Assembly (NCBI GenBank): GCA_938075305.1
Contig: CALJGV010000036.1
Location: 26,581-90,580, forward strand
Reading direction: 5' to 3'
Length of the DNA: 64,000 nt
Source: an uncultured bacterium
GTDB taxonomy: Bacteria; Planctomycetota; UBA1135; GCA-002686595
Positions 1-9,352 of this stretch are shown here, one piece after another. Numbering within the stretch: the stretch's first letter is position 1; every line of letters begins with the position of its first letter. The notes beneath the pieces were generated by a model. The model was not told the DNA's origin, made no database searches, and worked only from the letters and a program-made list of their open reading frames with translations. The position numbers and the translations under genes were made by a program.

Positions 1-968
1 GCGAGCTCGTCGGAGAGCGCCGAGGCGCGCGCCTCGGACTCCTGGACCGAGGTCTCCAGGGCCTCGACCTGGGCCTCAAGGGAAGTGCGAGCCTCGCGGG
101 CGAACTCCTCCTGCACGGAGAGGGCCTCGGCCTGCTCCTCCAGGGACGCAGCCAGCTCATCGCCCCGCTGGACGGCTCCCTCGAGCTCGGCGAGGGCGGT
201 CTCGGCATCGGCGCGCGCGGCCTCGAGGTCCGTCTGGGCGCGGTCCCGATCGGCCTGCAGTTCGTCGTTGGAGGCCTGGAGCTCGGCGGCCTCGCTCTGC
301 AGCGACGTGGTCCGCTCCTCGGCAGCCTCGAGCTTCGCCGTGGAGATGGTCAGCTCTTCGCGGACCTCCTCCAGTTGCTGCTCGGCGCCGGCCAGCTCGT
401 CGCGGAGCATACGGGCCTCGTCCTGGGTCGCGTCGAGGCGGTTCGAGGTCTCGCCCAGCTGGCCCTCGAGGGGGCGCAGGGACTCGATCCGGGCGGTGAG
501 CTCGTCGATCACCGTGGTCTGGCGCTCGAGCTCCACCTCCTTCTCGCGGGTGGCCTCGTGGATCCGCTCGCGCCAGGCGGCGACCTCGTCCTGGAACTGG
601 GCAACCTCCCGGGGGCCGGTGTCCTCCAGGGGGAACTCGGAGGACTTCACCGGGGCCTTCTCCGCGAACTTCGTCGACACGCCCTCGTGGGCGTCCAGCG
701 CCTTCTGGAGGCGCCGCATCTGCCGGGTCTGCTCGCTGAGGCGGGTGCGCAGGGCGGTCTCGGAGCGATCGAACTCGCTGATCACGCGCTGCACGCGTCC
801 CTCCATCTGGACGTAGACCTCGTAGCGTTCACGCACCTGGCGGGTCATTTCCCGGGCCAGGGAGGCCCGCTCACGACGGTTGCGGTGCTCGGCGACGGCG
901 AATGCAAGGAGCGCGCCGGCGATGGCGGACCCCAGGCTCACAAGCATGGCGATGGCGGGGATGGACAT
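1..968 (-). CDS. Membrane-anchored coiled-coil protein, 3' end outside window
   Basis: The leftward frame starts at ATG 968 and runs off the left edge, giving about 322 residues without a stop. Residues about 3-22 form one hydrophobic helix (MSIPAIAMLVSLGSAIAGAL), followed by a short Arg-rich stretch. The rest is a long charged segment rich in Glu, Ala, Leu, Arg and Gln with heptad-like spacing, so a long coiled coil is predicted. The layout suggests a single N-terminal membrane anchor with a cytoplasmic coiled coil, as in many envelope or chromosome-organising proteins and in RmuC-like proteins. No catalytic domain is visible in the part present. I do not recognise a family. The opposite strand is also open here but its products are Ser/Arg-rich shadows. 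Confidence 0.75.
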   Translation of the reverse strand, partial: MSIPAIAMLVSLGSAIAGALLAFAVAEHRNRRERASLAREMTRQVRERYEVYVQMEGRVQRVISEFDRSETALRTRLSEQTRQMRRLQKALDAHEGVSTKFAEKAPVKSSEFPLEDTGPREVAQFQDEVAAWRERIHEATREKEVELERQTTVIDELTARIESLRPLEGQLGETSNRLDATQDEARMLRDELAGAEQQLEEVREELTISTAKLEAAEERTTSLQSEAAELQASNDELQADRDRAQTDLEAARADAETALAELEGAVQRGDELAASLEEQAEALSVQEEFAREARTSLEAQVEALETSVQESEARASALSDEL

Positions 969-1402
969 GGTCTCGATGTCGGAATCCGCCCCTCTCGATC
1001 CGAAGACGGGAATTCGAATCCGCGGCACCCCTCCCCAGCCGTCCCCCCACGAGACACGGCCCCCTCCTGCGATGGGACCGAGCGAGATCGTGATTCCGTG
1101 CATCGCTGCGGGACCGCGGAGCGACTTCTCGCCTGACCGGGGGTAGCCCTGCGGGGCGCCAGATCCGCCGCGCGGTTCAGGCGGCATCCTGCCGCACCAC
1201 TGACAACCTCTTCCTCCGGCACAGCTGCTCCGCCATGGTCGACCTCAGCTCCGAATCAAACCCCTCTGCATGGGGGGATGAGGCCGATGGCGACCGTCCG
1301 GCGCGCAGGGTCCAGCGCGGTCGAGCGCCGTCGATGGAGCGCGACGCAGGGGAATCAGGAGCCGATTCCCCTATCCACATTGGGGCGGGGGTGAGCGGCG
1401 CT
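969..1402. other. Divergent intergenic region
   Basis: This gap of about 430 bases separates the leftward coiled-coil gene from the rightward sigma-factor gene and should hold promoters for both. I find no convincing gene in it. The only clear structure is a perfect inverted repeat at 1348-1372, listed separately. The sigma frame stays open back to 1235, so a longer sigma N-terminus is formally possible, but that stretch does not resemble a sigma factor. Confidence 0.5.
1348..1372. promoter_or_regulatory. Perfect 9-bp inverted repeat upstream of the sigma gene
   Basis: AGGGGAATC (1348-1356) and GATTCCCCT (1364-1372) are exact reverse complements separated by a 7-base loop. The repeat ends 30 bases before ATG 1403. 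Position and symmetry fit either an operator or a 5' leader hairpin controlling the ECF sigma gene. No T-run follows, so a terminator is unlikely. Confidence 0.4.
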
Positions 1403-2026
1403 ATGATGAGCGCGACCGATCGCCGTACCGAGTGCGACGACGCGTTGTTCATGAACCCCCGCTCCGCCCAAGAAACTTCCCTGCTCGCTCGGGTCGCCGA
1501 AGGTGACCCCTCGGCGGTCAGGGACGTGCTCTCGCGCTATTCGGCGCTGGTGTGGTCCCTCTCGTCGAGCCTCTCGAAGGACCCGCACGAGGTCGAGGAC
1601 GTGGTGCAGGACATCTTCGTGGACGTGTGGCGCAGCGCCGCTCGCTACGACCCAGCCGTGGCCTCGGAGGCCACCTTCATCGCAACGATCGCCCGCCGAC
1701 GCGTCATCGACCGCCGGCGTCGCGCCGGTCGCCGGGTGGACCCGGAGCCCCTCGAGGAGGAGTTCGCGCCCGGCGCGGAGGACGAGGGCCTGCGGCAGGT
1801 GGATCTCGACGACGAGGCGCTCCAGGCCAGGGAGGCGGTGGCCCAGCTCTCGGGCGACCGTCGTCGAGTGCTGGAGATGTCCGTGGTGGAAGGGCTCACC
1901 CACCGGGAGATCGCGGCGGACACCGGGATCCCCCTGGGAACGGTCAAGAGTCACATCCGTCGGGGCCTCGCCGAGGTCTCCGAGAAGCTCAAAGCGCGCC
2001 GAGGCGTCATGGAGGACCGGGCATGA
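1403..2026 (+). CDS. ECF-family RNA polymerase sigma factor
   Basis: A 207-residue sigma-70 family factor of group 4 (ECF) size. Region 2 spans about residues 37-105 and carries the core-binding helix DVVQDIFVDVWR. Region 4 spans about 143-195 with the helix-turn-helix EGLTHREIAADTGIPLGTVK. Regions 1 and 3 are absent, as expected for ECF factors. Tandem ATGs at 1403/1406 are taken as the start; ATG 1451 would give a more usual N-terminus and is the main alternative, since neither has a strong ribosome-binding site. The stop overlaps the start of the anti-sigma gene by four bases (ATGA), so the two are translationally coupled. It probably directs RNA polymerase to an envelope- or oxidative-stress regulon; the convergent lipid operon is a candidate target. 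Confidence 0.9.
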   Translation: MMSATDRRTECDDALFMNPRSAQETSLLARVAEGDPSAVRDVLSRYSALVWSLSSSLSKDPHEVEDVVQDIFVDVWRSAARYDPAVASEATFIATIARRRVIDRRRRAGRRVDPEPLEEEFAPGAEDEGLRQVDLDDEALQAREAVAQLSGDRRRVLEMSVVEGLTHREIAADTGIPLGTVKSHIRRGLAEVSEKLKARRGVMEDRA

Positions 2027-2922
2027 TGGTCGGACCCGGAATGCCCTCGCGCGACAGGGACAGCCTGGACGAGCTGGAGGCCATCGCCGCCCTCGAAGGC
2101 TTCGGTGTGCTCACCGAGCGCCAGCGGGCCCTGGTGGACGAGGAGCGTGTCCGCGAGCTCGAGCACGCGGCCGGTGCGCTGTTCATTGCGCTCGGGCGCG
2201 CGAAGGTGCACGAGGCACCTGATGACGCCCATAGGCGCCTCGAGGATCTGCTCTCCACCCAGGTCGCCGCGGACGCCCACGAGGCGCGCCGCCGGGGCCA
2301 CTCGCATTTGCACAACACCCTGCGCGATGTTCCCCAGCGCGGCGCAGTGGACCGCGGATCCTTCGGGGACGAGCGCGCCGCGCCGTCCTCCGCGCCGCGG
2401 ACGGATCCGACCCCCGAGACGAGCGGTCTCCGCGCCGCCCCGGGCCTGTTCGGATGGATCGCTGCGGCCGCGCTTCTGATCGCGACCGTCGTCGCGTACG
2501 GCCGCGTCGCCTCCCTCGAGCAGCGCCTCGGTGAGGGGCCCGCCGATCTCCGCCTCCAGGAGCTGGTGGCGACGACCCCCGACGTGGAGGTCCTCCCCTG
2601 GGCCACCGACGGGATCTCCGGGGACGTTACCTGGAGCAACACCAAGAATGCGGGCTTCCTTCGGATCGAAGGCCTGGCGGTCAACGACCCCGAGGTCACC
2701 CAGTACCAGCTCTGGATCTTCCGGGGCCTCGACCCGTCCGCCGAGGCCCACCCGGTGAGCGGCGGGGTCTTCGACGTGGACCGGCAGGGCCAGGTCATCG
2801 TGCCCATCGACGCCCAGCTCGAGCTTGGGCGCGCCGGGATGTTCGTCGTCACCGTGGAGAAGCCGGGCGGCGTGATGGTGTCGGAGCGCGAGGAGATCGT
2901 CCTCGTCGCGAGCCGCGTCTGA
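2023..2922 (+). CDS. RskA-type membrane anti-sigma factor
   Basis: A 299-residue single-pass membrane protein coupled to the sigma gene through an ATGA overlap. The N-terminal cytoplasmic part (about 15-100) is helical, with the sequence LEGFGVLTERQRALVDEERV typical of the sigma-binding region of this family. A transmembrane helix lies at about 141-160, and the C-terminal extracytoplasmic domain (about 180-299) matches the RskA C-terminal domain, with GDVTWSNTKNAGFLRIEGL, QLWIF and a final VTVEKPGGV segment. The zinc-binding HxxxCxxC motif of ChrR-type anti-sigmas is not present. In this family the protein holds the sigma at the membrane until regulated proteolysis frees it. Confidence 0.88.
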   Translation: MMVGPGMPSRDRDSLDELEAIAALEGFGVLTERQRALVDEERVRELEHAAGALFIALGRAKVHEAPDDAHRRLEDLLSTQVAADAHEARRRGHSHLHNTLRDVPQRGAVDRGSFGDERAAPSSAPRTDPTPETSGLRAAPGLFGWIAAAALLIATVVAYGRVASLEQRLGEGPADLRLQELVATTPDVEVLPWATDGISGDVTWSNTKNAGFLRIEGLAVNDPEVTQYQLWIFRGLDPSAEAHPVSGGVFDVDRQGQVIVPIDAQLELGRAGMFVVTVEKPGGVMVSEREEIVLVASRV

Positions 2923-3046
2923 GGGCTGTCGGCCGAGGAGCGCGTTGTTCCTCGTTGCCCGTTTCAGCGCCCCCTTTCCGCGTCGCGGAGAGGCCGAGGC
3001 GTGAACTCCAGGCCTGTTCCCAGGGCGCTCGGAGTCGAGCCCGCTT

Positions 3047-4081
3047 CTATTTGAGGTTGACCAGCGCCCGGGCGGACTGGACGCCGTTGACGAGGTCCGT
3101 CGCGAAGCCATCGGCGCCGAGTCGGAGGGCGTCCTCCTCGCTACGCAGAGCCGCGCCGCCGACGAGCACAGGGATCTTGCTGTCGCGCGCGCCGAGGTAG
3201 CTGGACAGCGCGTAGCGCTGGGCGACCAGGGTGGCCGACACGGCGATGAGGTCGCACCCGTAGGCCGCCGCGGTCACGTCGATCTCGTCTGCCGGCGTAT
3301 CCGCGCCCGCGAGCGCCACGCGCCAGCCGTCTTGTTCCAGCAGCAGGGCGAAGGCGACGAGCCCTGTGTCGTGGGCGTCGCCAGGCACGGCGGCCACGAG
3401 GACCGCTTTGCCGTTGCGCTCCGCCTGGGGGAGCGCGGCCGTGAGCCCGTGGAGCGCGCTGCGGAGGGTGGCAGTGATGACGTGCTCGGCGGCCACGCCC
3501 ATCTCACCCACATGCCAGCGGCGACCGGCCTCTCGCGCGGCGGGCAGCAGGATCTCGACGACGGCCTCCTCGAGGCTGAAGGTCCCCGCCTTCACGCCGT
3601 CGATGAGGTAGTTCCGGGCGCTGGAGAGGTCCCCGAGGAGAGCGAGATCGAAGAGCTCCTGGGCGCGGGAGCCCTCGGAGAGGCCGCTCGCGGGAACCGC
3701 GGGCGCAGCGAGCGCCTCGACGGCCTTGTCGAAGAACCGCTCGATGGACGTATCCGTGTTCCCGGGCAGCTGGGCCGTGAGCGTCTCCTGCATGCTCTCG
3801 AGGGCGAGCAGGACGTCCCCCTGGTCGATGTCCCTGGAGGTGATCACCGCCCGAAACCAGACCATGTCGTCGGAGAACAGCTTGGTGTCGTCCGCCTCCA
3901 GCGCCGAGGCCAGGGCCTCGAGGCGGGCTCCCAGGGCCTGCCGCCAGGAGTCGAATCCGGCCTCGCCGTAACGCGCCTCGGCGCCTTCCACCTTCTCGAA
4001 CAAGCGGGCCGTCGTCAGCCCGGCCAGGCCACGGCTCGTGGTGCGGATCAGCTCTGCGGTGAATTCAGCGGCGCGGGTCAT
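3047..4081 (-). CDS. CarH-like cobalamin-binding photoreceptor domain protein without DNA-binding domain
   Basis: A 344-residue protein. Residues 1-130 form an all-helical N-terminal domain I cannot assign. Residues about 137-215 match the helical B12-binding cap (B12-binding_2) and 224-344 the Rossmann B12-binding fold. The base-off cobalamin motif DxHxxG is present as DAHDTG (235-240). The cap carries W189-H190 and E199-H200, the Wx9EH arrangement of the light-sensing protein CarH, including the His next to Trp that ligates cobalt after photolysis. No MerR helix-turn-helix exists, so it cannot act as CarH does. It is the last gene of the lipid operon; its ATG overlaps the DUF2878 stop (ATGA). 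I infer an adenosylcobalamin light sensor acting on a partner protein. A B12 carrier for a methyltransferase is the main alternative. Confidence 0.88.
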   Translation of the reverse strand: MTRAAEFTAELIRTTSRGLAGLTTARLFEKVEGAEARYGEAGFDSWRQALGARLEALASALEADDTKLFSDDMVWFRAVITSRDIDQGDVLLALESMQETLTAQLPGNTDTSIERFFDKAVEALAAPAVPASGLSEGSRAQELFDLALLGDLSSARNYLIDGVKAGTFSLEEAVVEILLPAAREAGRRWHVGEMGVAAEHVITATLRSALHGLTAALPQAERNGKAVLVAAVPGDAHDTGLVAFALLLEQDGWRVALAGADTPADEIDVTAAAYGCDLIAVSATLVAQRYALSSYLGARDSKIPVLVGGAALRSEEDALRLGADGFATDLVNGVQSARALVNLK

Positions 4082-4776
4082 TGTCGTTCATTCCCTCCTT
4101 CGAGGGATTGTCCGTGCGGCGTAGCCGCGATGGGGGTGTCCACATGAGCTGGCACGGCGCGCCGGTGGACGGCTCCGATCAGGGATCGGCTTGCGAGCAT
4201 CAGCAACGGGACTGCAACAGCATATTCGATCGAGAGGGCGGCGTAGCCCATCGAGCCCCCTGGAACTGAGGTGGCCCCGATCCGCGTTCCCGACCAGAAG
4301 GAGAGGGGCCCGCCGATCGCGCTCAGGAGCACCGTGAGCAGGGGGCGCCCGCGGAGCCAGGTAAGTGAGGAGTTCAGCAGGGAGCCAAAGGCCACCCAGA
4401 GGGTGACGATCCAGACTGGAGCCAGCCGCAGGGCGGCCCCCTCAGGGGGCAGGGCGGCGTCGCCCCCGGGGCTCGCAGCCGCCGGGAATCCGATCCAGCC
4501 GGAGGAGTGCAGGGCCGTATCGAGGAGCAGTCCAAGGAGCCCGGCGACAGCCCAGAGCCGCAGCTCGGCAGCGGGGCGGGGGCAGAAGAACAGGTTGATC
4601 GGGAGCAGCGCCGCGGCCGCAACCGGCCCGATCCAGGGGCGCGCGTCGGCGGCCCCGTAGACGCAGATGAACCACACGGCCTGGAAGGCCACGAAGTTCA
4701 CCAGCTTCCCGGCGGTGCTCGGCCCCGCCGGGGGGGCGCCTCCGGCGGCGCTCGTCGTTCCCGGGGGCTCGCTCAA
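4078..4776 (-). CDS. DUF2878 family membrane protein
   Basis: A 232-residue polytopic membrane protein with five or six hydrophobic helices. The C-terminal half carries DUF2878 hallmarks: WIVTLWVAFGSLLNSSLTWL and IGGPLSFWSGTRIGA. I place the start at TTG 4776, whose last two bases open the stop of the upstream methyltransferase gene (TTGA overlap); the frame upstream is Gly/Pro/Arg-rich noise. The stop overlaps the next ATG by four bases. The biochemical role is unknown. In other bacteria DUF2878 genes recur beside CFA-type methyltransferases, DUF1365 and B12-dependent light regulators, which supports a role in the same lipid pathway. Confidence 0.8.
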   Translation of the reverse strand: MSEPPGTTSAAGGAPPAGPSTAGKLVNFVAFQAVWFICVYGAADARPWIGPVAAAALLPINLFFCPRPAAELRLWAVAGLLGLLLDTALHSSGWIGFPAAASPGGDAALPPEGAALRLAPVWIVTLWVAFGSLLNSSLTWLRGRPLLTVLLSAIGGPLSFWSGTRIGATSVPGGSMGYAALSIEYAVAVPLLMLASRSLIGAVHRRAVPAHVDTPIAATPHGQSLEGGNERQ

Positions 4777-6152
4777 TCCCTGGGGGCGAGCGTGGCCGCC
4801 ACGGGGGGAGCGAAGGCGCGGCCTGCCCTGGCGTAGACCAGGTGGGCCACGGAGATATGTCGCTCCGCGAAGCCCCCCTCGCAGTAGCAGAAGTAGAAGT
4901 CGAAGAGCCGTAGGAAGTCCTCGTCGAACCCCATGGCGAGGGCCTCGTCCCGTCGCGCCCGGAGCGCGTCCCGCCACTGGCGAAGGGTTGGGACGTAGTG
5001 GGTCCCGATGTCCTCCATGTGGACGGGGCGCAGATCGCTGCTGTCGGCTGCGGCCTTGCTGAGCGCCGTCACCGAAGGGATGCAGCTGCCGGGGAAGATG
5101 TGGCGCTGGATGAAGTCGACGGCCCGGCGGGCGCGCTCGAAGTGAGCGTCGTGGATGGTGATGGCCTGCATCGCGAGGGCGCCACCGGGCACGAGGAGCC
5201 GCGCGCAGGTCTCGAAGAAGGTCCCGTAGTGGCGCGCCCCGACGGCCTCGATCATCTCCACGGAGACGACCTTCGAGTACTGGCCCTTGAGGTCCCGGTA
5301 GTCCTTCAGGAGGACCTCGACGCGATCACCAAGGCCGGCGCGCTCGATCCGCTCCGCCGCAAACGCGTGCTGCTCCTTGGATATGGTCGTCGTGGTGACG
5401 CGGCAGCCAAACTTCGAGGCCGCCCGCCGCGCGAACCCACCCCAGCCGGTCCCGATCTCGAGCAGGTGGTCGGCGGGCCCGAGATTGAGGCGTTCGCAGA
5501 GGCGGTCGATCTTGGCGTTCTGCGCCTCCTCCAGGGACGCGTCTGGGCGATCGAAGTAGGCCGACGAGTACGTCATCGTCGGGTCGAGAAAGAGCCCGAA
5601 GAACTCGTTGGAGAGGTCGTAGTGCGCGGAGATGTTCTTGCGCGAACCGGACCGGGTGTTGTCGCGGAGCCAGTGGAAGGCCTTGAGCATGGGGAGCGAC
5701 AGGCGGGCCAGGCCCTTCTCCATGCCGTCCAGGGCGGTGTGGTTCGCGACCAGCACCCGGACCACGTCGGACGGCTCGGGCGAGGTCCACCACCCGTAGG
5801 CGTAGGCCTCGCCCGCGCCGACGCTGCCCCGGAGCGCGAGGGCCGTCCAGAAGCGTTCATCTGTGACCTCGACGACCCCGTGTGCGTCCCCGTCGACCTG
5901 ACCAAGGCCACCACCGGGGTACACCACGATGTCTGAGTTGCCCGGCTGGGCGGGGGACCCGAAGACCTCTGAACCGGTCGGGGCTTGCAGGGTGAGCGAG
6001 CCCGTGACGAGCCTCCTGAGCCGGGCCCGGACGGCGCGCTCTAGGAGCGGCCGACCCCGCTGCGGCCGACCCTCCGGCGCAATGGGAGCCGTGGTCCGAG
6101 GGGTCACAGGGGCCGCTGCGGGAGGGGAGGTCGTCGATTCGGTGAGGGTCAT
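4773..6152 (-). CDS. Cyclopropane-fatty-acyl-phospholipid synthase family methyltransferase
   Basis: A 459-residue S-adenosylmethionine-dependent enzyme of the CFA synthase/mycolic acid methyltransferase family, acting on unsaturated acyl chains in membrane phospholipids. The N-terminal lipid-binding domain covers about 35-160. Then come the substrate-channel motif HYDLSNEFFGLFLDPTMTYS (177-196), the SAM-binding glycine loop LLEIGTGWGGF (230-240) and the catalytic-region motif SVEMIEAVG at about 296. The C-terminal part has HYVPTLRQWR and FDFYFCYCEGGF, typical of the family. Length is slightly above E. coli Cfa because of a Pro/Thr-rich N-terminus. It sits 32 bases after DUF1365 and overlaps DUF2878. 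The product could be a cyclopropane or a methylated chain feeding furan fatty acid formation. Confidence 0.9.
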   Translation of the reverse strand: MTLTESTTSPPAAAPVTPRTTAPIAPEGRPQRGRPLLERAVRARLRRLVTGSLTLQAPTGSEVFGSPAQPGNSDIVVYPGGGLGQVDGDAHGVVEVTDERFWTALALRGSVGAGEAYAYGWWTSPEPSDVVRVLVANHTALDGMEKGLARLSLPMLKAFHWLRDNTRSGSRKNISAHYDLSNEFFGLFLDPTMTYSSAYFDRPDASLEEAQNAKIDRLCERLNLGPADHLLEIGTGWGGFARRAASKFGCRVTTTTISKEQHAFAAERIERAGLGDRVEVLLKDYRDLKGQYSKVVSVEMIEAVGARHYGTFFETCARLLVPGGALAMQAITIHDAHFERARRAVDFIQRHIFPGSCIPSVTALSKAAADSSDLRPVHMEDIGTHYVPTLRQWRDALRARRDEALAMGFDEDFLRLFDFYFCYCEGGFAERHISVAHLVYARAGRAFAPPVAATLAPRD

Positions 6153-6184
6153 GGTGCTGGCCGGCCGCGCGGGTGTCGCGGCAT

Positions 6185-6979
6185 TCAGGCGCTCTTCGGG
6201 TGAGAGAAGAACGGCGTGCGCTTCGTCCAGAGTCGAAGCGCCTGCCAGTAGATCGCCGCGAGGATCTTAGCGCTCATCCAGGGATGCCGAAGCAGGCTCT
6301 TTCGAAGCTGGGGCGGATCAAGGGGACGGCGCTTGAGCTCGAACGCCGCGTCGAACACGCGCTCGTCCTCGGGCCCTGTCCGGTTCTCCATGGCGACCCG
6401 CAGCGGGGACCCTTGCAGGGGGCCTGGAACGGTGAAGCGCCAGTGGTAGCGGTGATCCATGTCGAAGAACGGTGAGACGTGGAAGTCCTTCTTGAACCTC
6501 CACTCGTACCATTCGCCATCGCGGGCCGCCTCGGATGCGAGGAGCACGTACTGATGCCGTTCGTTCCACGGCGTATTGGTGATCTCCGCGACGACCGAGT
6601 GCAGGGTTTCCCCGTCGGCTTCGAACAGGTAGTAGAACGATACGGGGTTGAAGCAGTATCCCAGCAGGGCCACCTGGGTGAGGAGTCGGATCGGGCCCTC
6701 CGGAGGGCGCTCGCCCGTCTCCCTCTCGACGCGCTCCCTCACGGCCTCGCGCAGCGGGCGATCTGTGGGCCCCAGGAAATCCCGGCGCCGGAACGACCCG
6801 AGGTTCGGCCGCTCCACGCTCCAGAGCCAGGCGCCCCGGAAGACCTCGTCGAGCTCGTCGAGGTCGAGCAGGAGCTCGAAGACCCTGTAGGAGAAGCGGT
6901 GGGGGCGCGGCTGGTGGCGGGCGTGATGCACGCGGCCCTCGTACACCGCGGAGGCCAGGGCCCCGGTGGAGGTGCTCAT
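6185..6979 (-). CDS. DUF1365 domain protein
   Basis: A 264-residue protein matching DUF1365 over its whole length. Hallmarks are the N-terminal EGRVHHARHQPRPHRFSYRV segment, the central GYCFNPVSFYYLF motif (about 110-122) and the FKKDFHVSPFFDMD block. No signal peptide is seen. The exact reaction of DUF1365 is not established to my knowledge. Genes of this family are almost always next to an FAD amine-oxidase-like gene and a CFA-type methyltransferase, as here, and the set has been linked to singlet-oxygen response and modified fatty acids in Rhodobacter. Its ATG overlaps the stop of the FAD gene by four bases, so the two products are probably made in step. Confidence 0.88.
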   Translation of the reverse strand: MSTSTGALASAVYEGRVHHARHQPRPHRFSYRVFELLLDLDELDEVFRGAWLWSVERPNLGSFRRRDFLGPTDRPLREAVRERVERETGERPPEGPIRLLTQVALLGYCFNPVSFYYLFEADGETLHSVVAEITNTPWNERHQYVLLASEAARDGEWYEWRFKKDFHVSPFFDMDHRYHWRFTVPGPLQGSPLRVAMENRTGPEDERVFDAAFELKRRPLDPPQLRKSLLRHPWMSAKILAAIYWQALRLWTKRTPFFSHPKSA

Positions 6980-8340
6980 CGCGGCGTGCCGGCGGTCTCC
7001 GGCTGGGGCCCTCGGCGGTCGGTCTCGAAGCCAGGGCGAAGCTCCTCGGCCCTGGCGGGGAAGCCGGGCTCGACCCCCATGGCCTCCAGGACCCGGCGGG
7101 CGCTCTGCACGCCGTCCTCGTGGAAGCCGTAGTGCCAGTAGGCGCCGCAGTAGTGGACGCCGCGGACCCCGTCGATCTCGCCGTGGCGCCCCTGGGCGCG
7201 GACCGAGTCGGAGTCGTAGACGGGGTGCGAGAAGGTCGTCTCGCGGACGACCTTGGACGGATCGATGCGGTCCTTGCAGTTGAGCGTCACGAAGAGGTCA
7301 TCGGGCCCCTCGATCGACTGGAGCTCGTTCATCCAGTAGGTGACGCGCACGAGGTCTCCCTCGGCCGGAGCCTTGGCCGGGACGTGCACGTTCCACGCCG
7401 CCCACGCGGTCTTGCGCTTGGGCATGAGGGAGGCGTCGGTGTGCAGGATGACCGAGTTGGGCTGGAAGTGAATCGAGCCCAGCACCTCGAGCTCGGTGGC
7501 CGTCGGATCCTCGAGCATGCGCAGGGCCTGGTCCGCATGGCAGGCGAGCACGACCCGGTCGAACCGCTCGGGGGCCTCACCGACGACCTGCACCTCCACA
7601 TCGCCGACGCCGCCCGCGGTGACGCGCTCGACCGGAGAGGACACCCTCACTCGGTCCATCAGCGGCTCCAGAAGCCGCGTGGCGTAGGAGCGGCTCCCGC
7701 CACGCACCGTGAGCCAGGGCGGTCGATCGTCGACCTGGAGGAAGCCGTGATTGGCGAAGAATCGGACGAGGGTCCGAGCGGGGAAGTCGAGGATCTCACC
7801 GGGCTTGCCGGACCAAACCGCGCAGGCCATCGGGATCATGTGCCAGTCGATGAAGGCCTTGGAGTAGCCGCCCTCGCGCAGGTACTCGCCGAGGGTCGGG
7901 CCGGGTTCTCCCGCCGGTAGATCCAGCAGCTCTGGCGCCTCTCGGTAGAAGCGCAGGATGCCCCGGATCATGCTCCAGAAGCTCGGCCGGAGGACGTTGG
8001 ACCACTGGGCGAAGAGGCTCGCGGTGCTCGTGCCGTTGTACTCGACGCCGGGGCCCTCCATCCGCGCGCTGAAGCTCATGTCGCTCTCCAGCCACGGGAC
8101 CTCTAGCTCGCGAAGCAGGGAGCAAAACCCCGGGTAGGTCCGCTCGTTGAAGACGATGAAGCCCGTGTCGACCACGTATTCTCGGCCGTTCACGGACACC
8201 TCGCGGGTGGCGGTGTGTCCACCGATCCGATCCCGCGCCTCGAGCACGGTGACCTCGTGTCCGGCGTCGTGGAGGCGCCGGGCGGTGACCATCCCGGCCA
8301 CGCCACTCCCTACGACTGCGACCTTCAAGAGGAGGAGCAA
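6976..8340 (-). CDS. FAD-dependent amine-oxidase-like oxidoreductase
   Basis: A 454-residue flavoprotein of the NAD/FAD-binding amine-oxidase superfamily. The dinucleotide-binding loop is KVAVVGSGVAGMVTARRL (about 6-23), followed by the VLEARDRIGGHTAT motif that contacts the FAD ribose and pyrophosphate. The C-terminus has the family's closing FAD motif as VHYCGAYWHYGFHEDGVQSA. Members beside DUF1365 and CFA genes are usually annotated as cyclopropane or furan lipid-associated oxidoreductases; the substrate is probably a lipid-bound acyl chain rather than an amine. The listed start has several Leu before the glycine loop, and an internal TTG just before KVAVVG is an alternative. It follows the desaturase gene by 52 bases and overlaps DUF1365. 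Confidence 0.88.
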   Translation of the reverse strand: MLLLLKVAVVGSGVAGMVTARRLHDAGHEVTVLEARDRIGGHTATREVSVNGREYVVDTGFIVFNERTYPGFCSLLRELEVPWLESDMSFSARMEGPGVEYNGTSTASLFAQWSNVLRPSFWSMIRGILRFYREAPELLDLPAGEPGPTLGEYLREGGYSKAFIDWHMIPMACAVWSGKPGEILDFPARTLVRFFANHGFLQVDDRPPWLTVRGGSRSYATRLLEPLMDRVRVSSPVERVTAGGVGDVEVQVVGEAPERFDRVVLACHADQALRMLEDPTATELEVLGSIHFQPNSVILHTDASLMPKRKTAWAAWNVHVPAKAPAEGDLVRVTYWMNELQSIEGPDDLFVTLNCKDRIDPSKVVRETTFSHPVYDSDSVRAQGRHGEIDGVRGVHYCGAYWHYGFHEDGVQSARRVLEAMGVEPGFPARAEELRPGFETDRRGPQPETAGTPR

Positions 8341-8392
8341 GTCGTCATCGCAGGAAGGACGAGGAGCGTGATGGCGCGGCGCGCCGGCTCGC

Positions 8393-9351
<959 letters not shown>

Positions 9352-9352
<1 letters not shown>

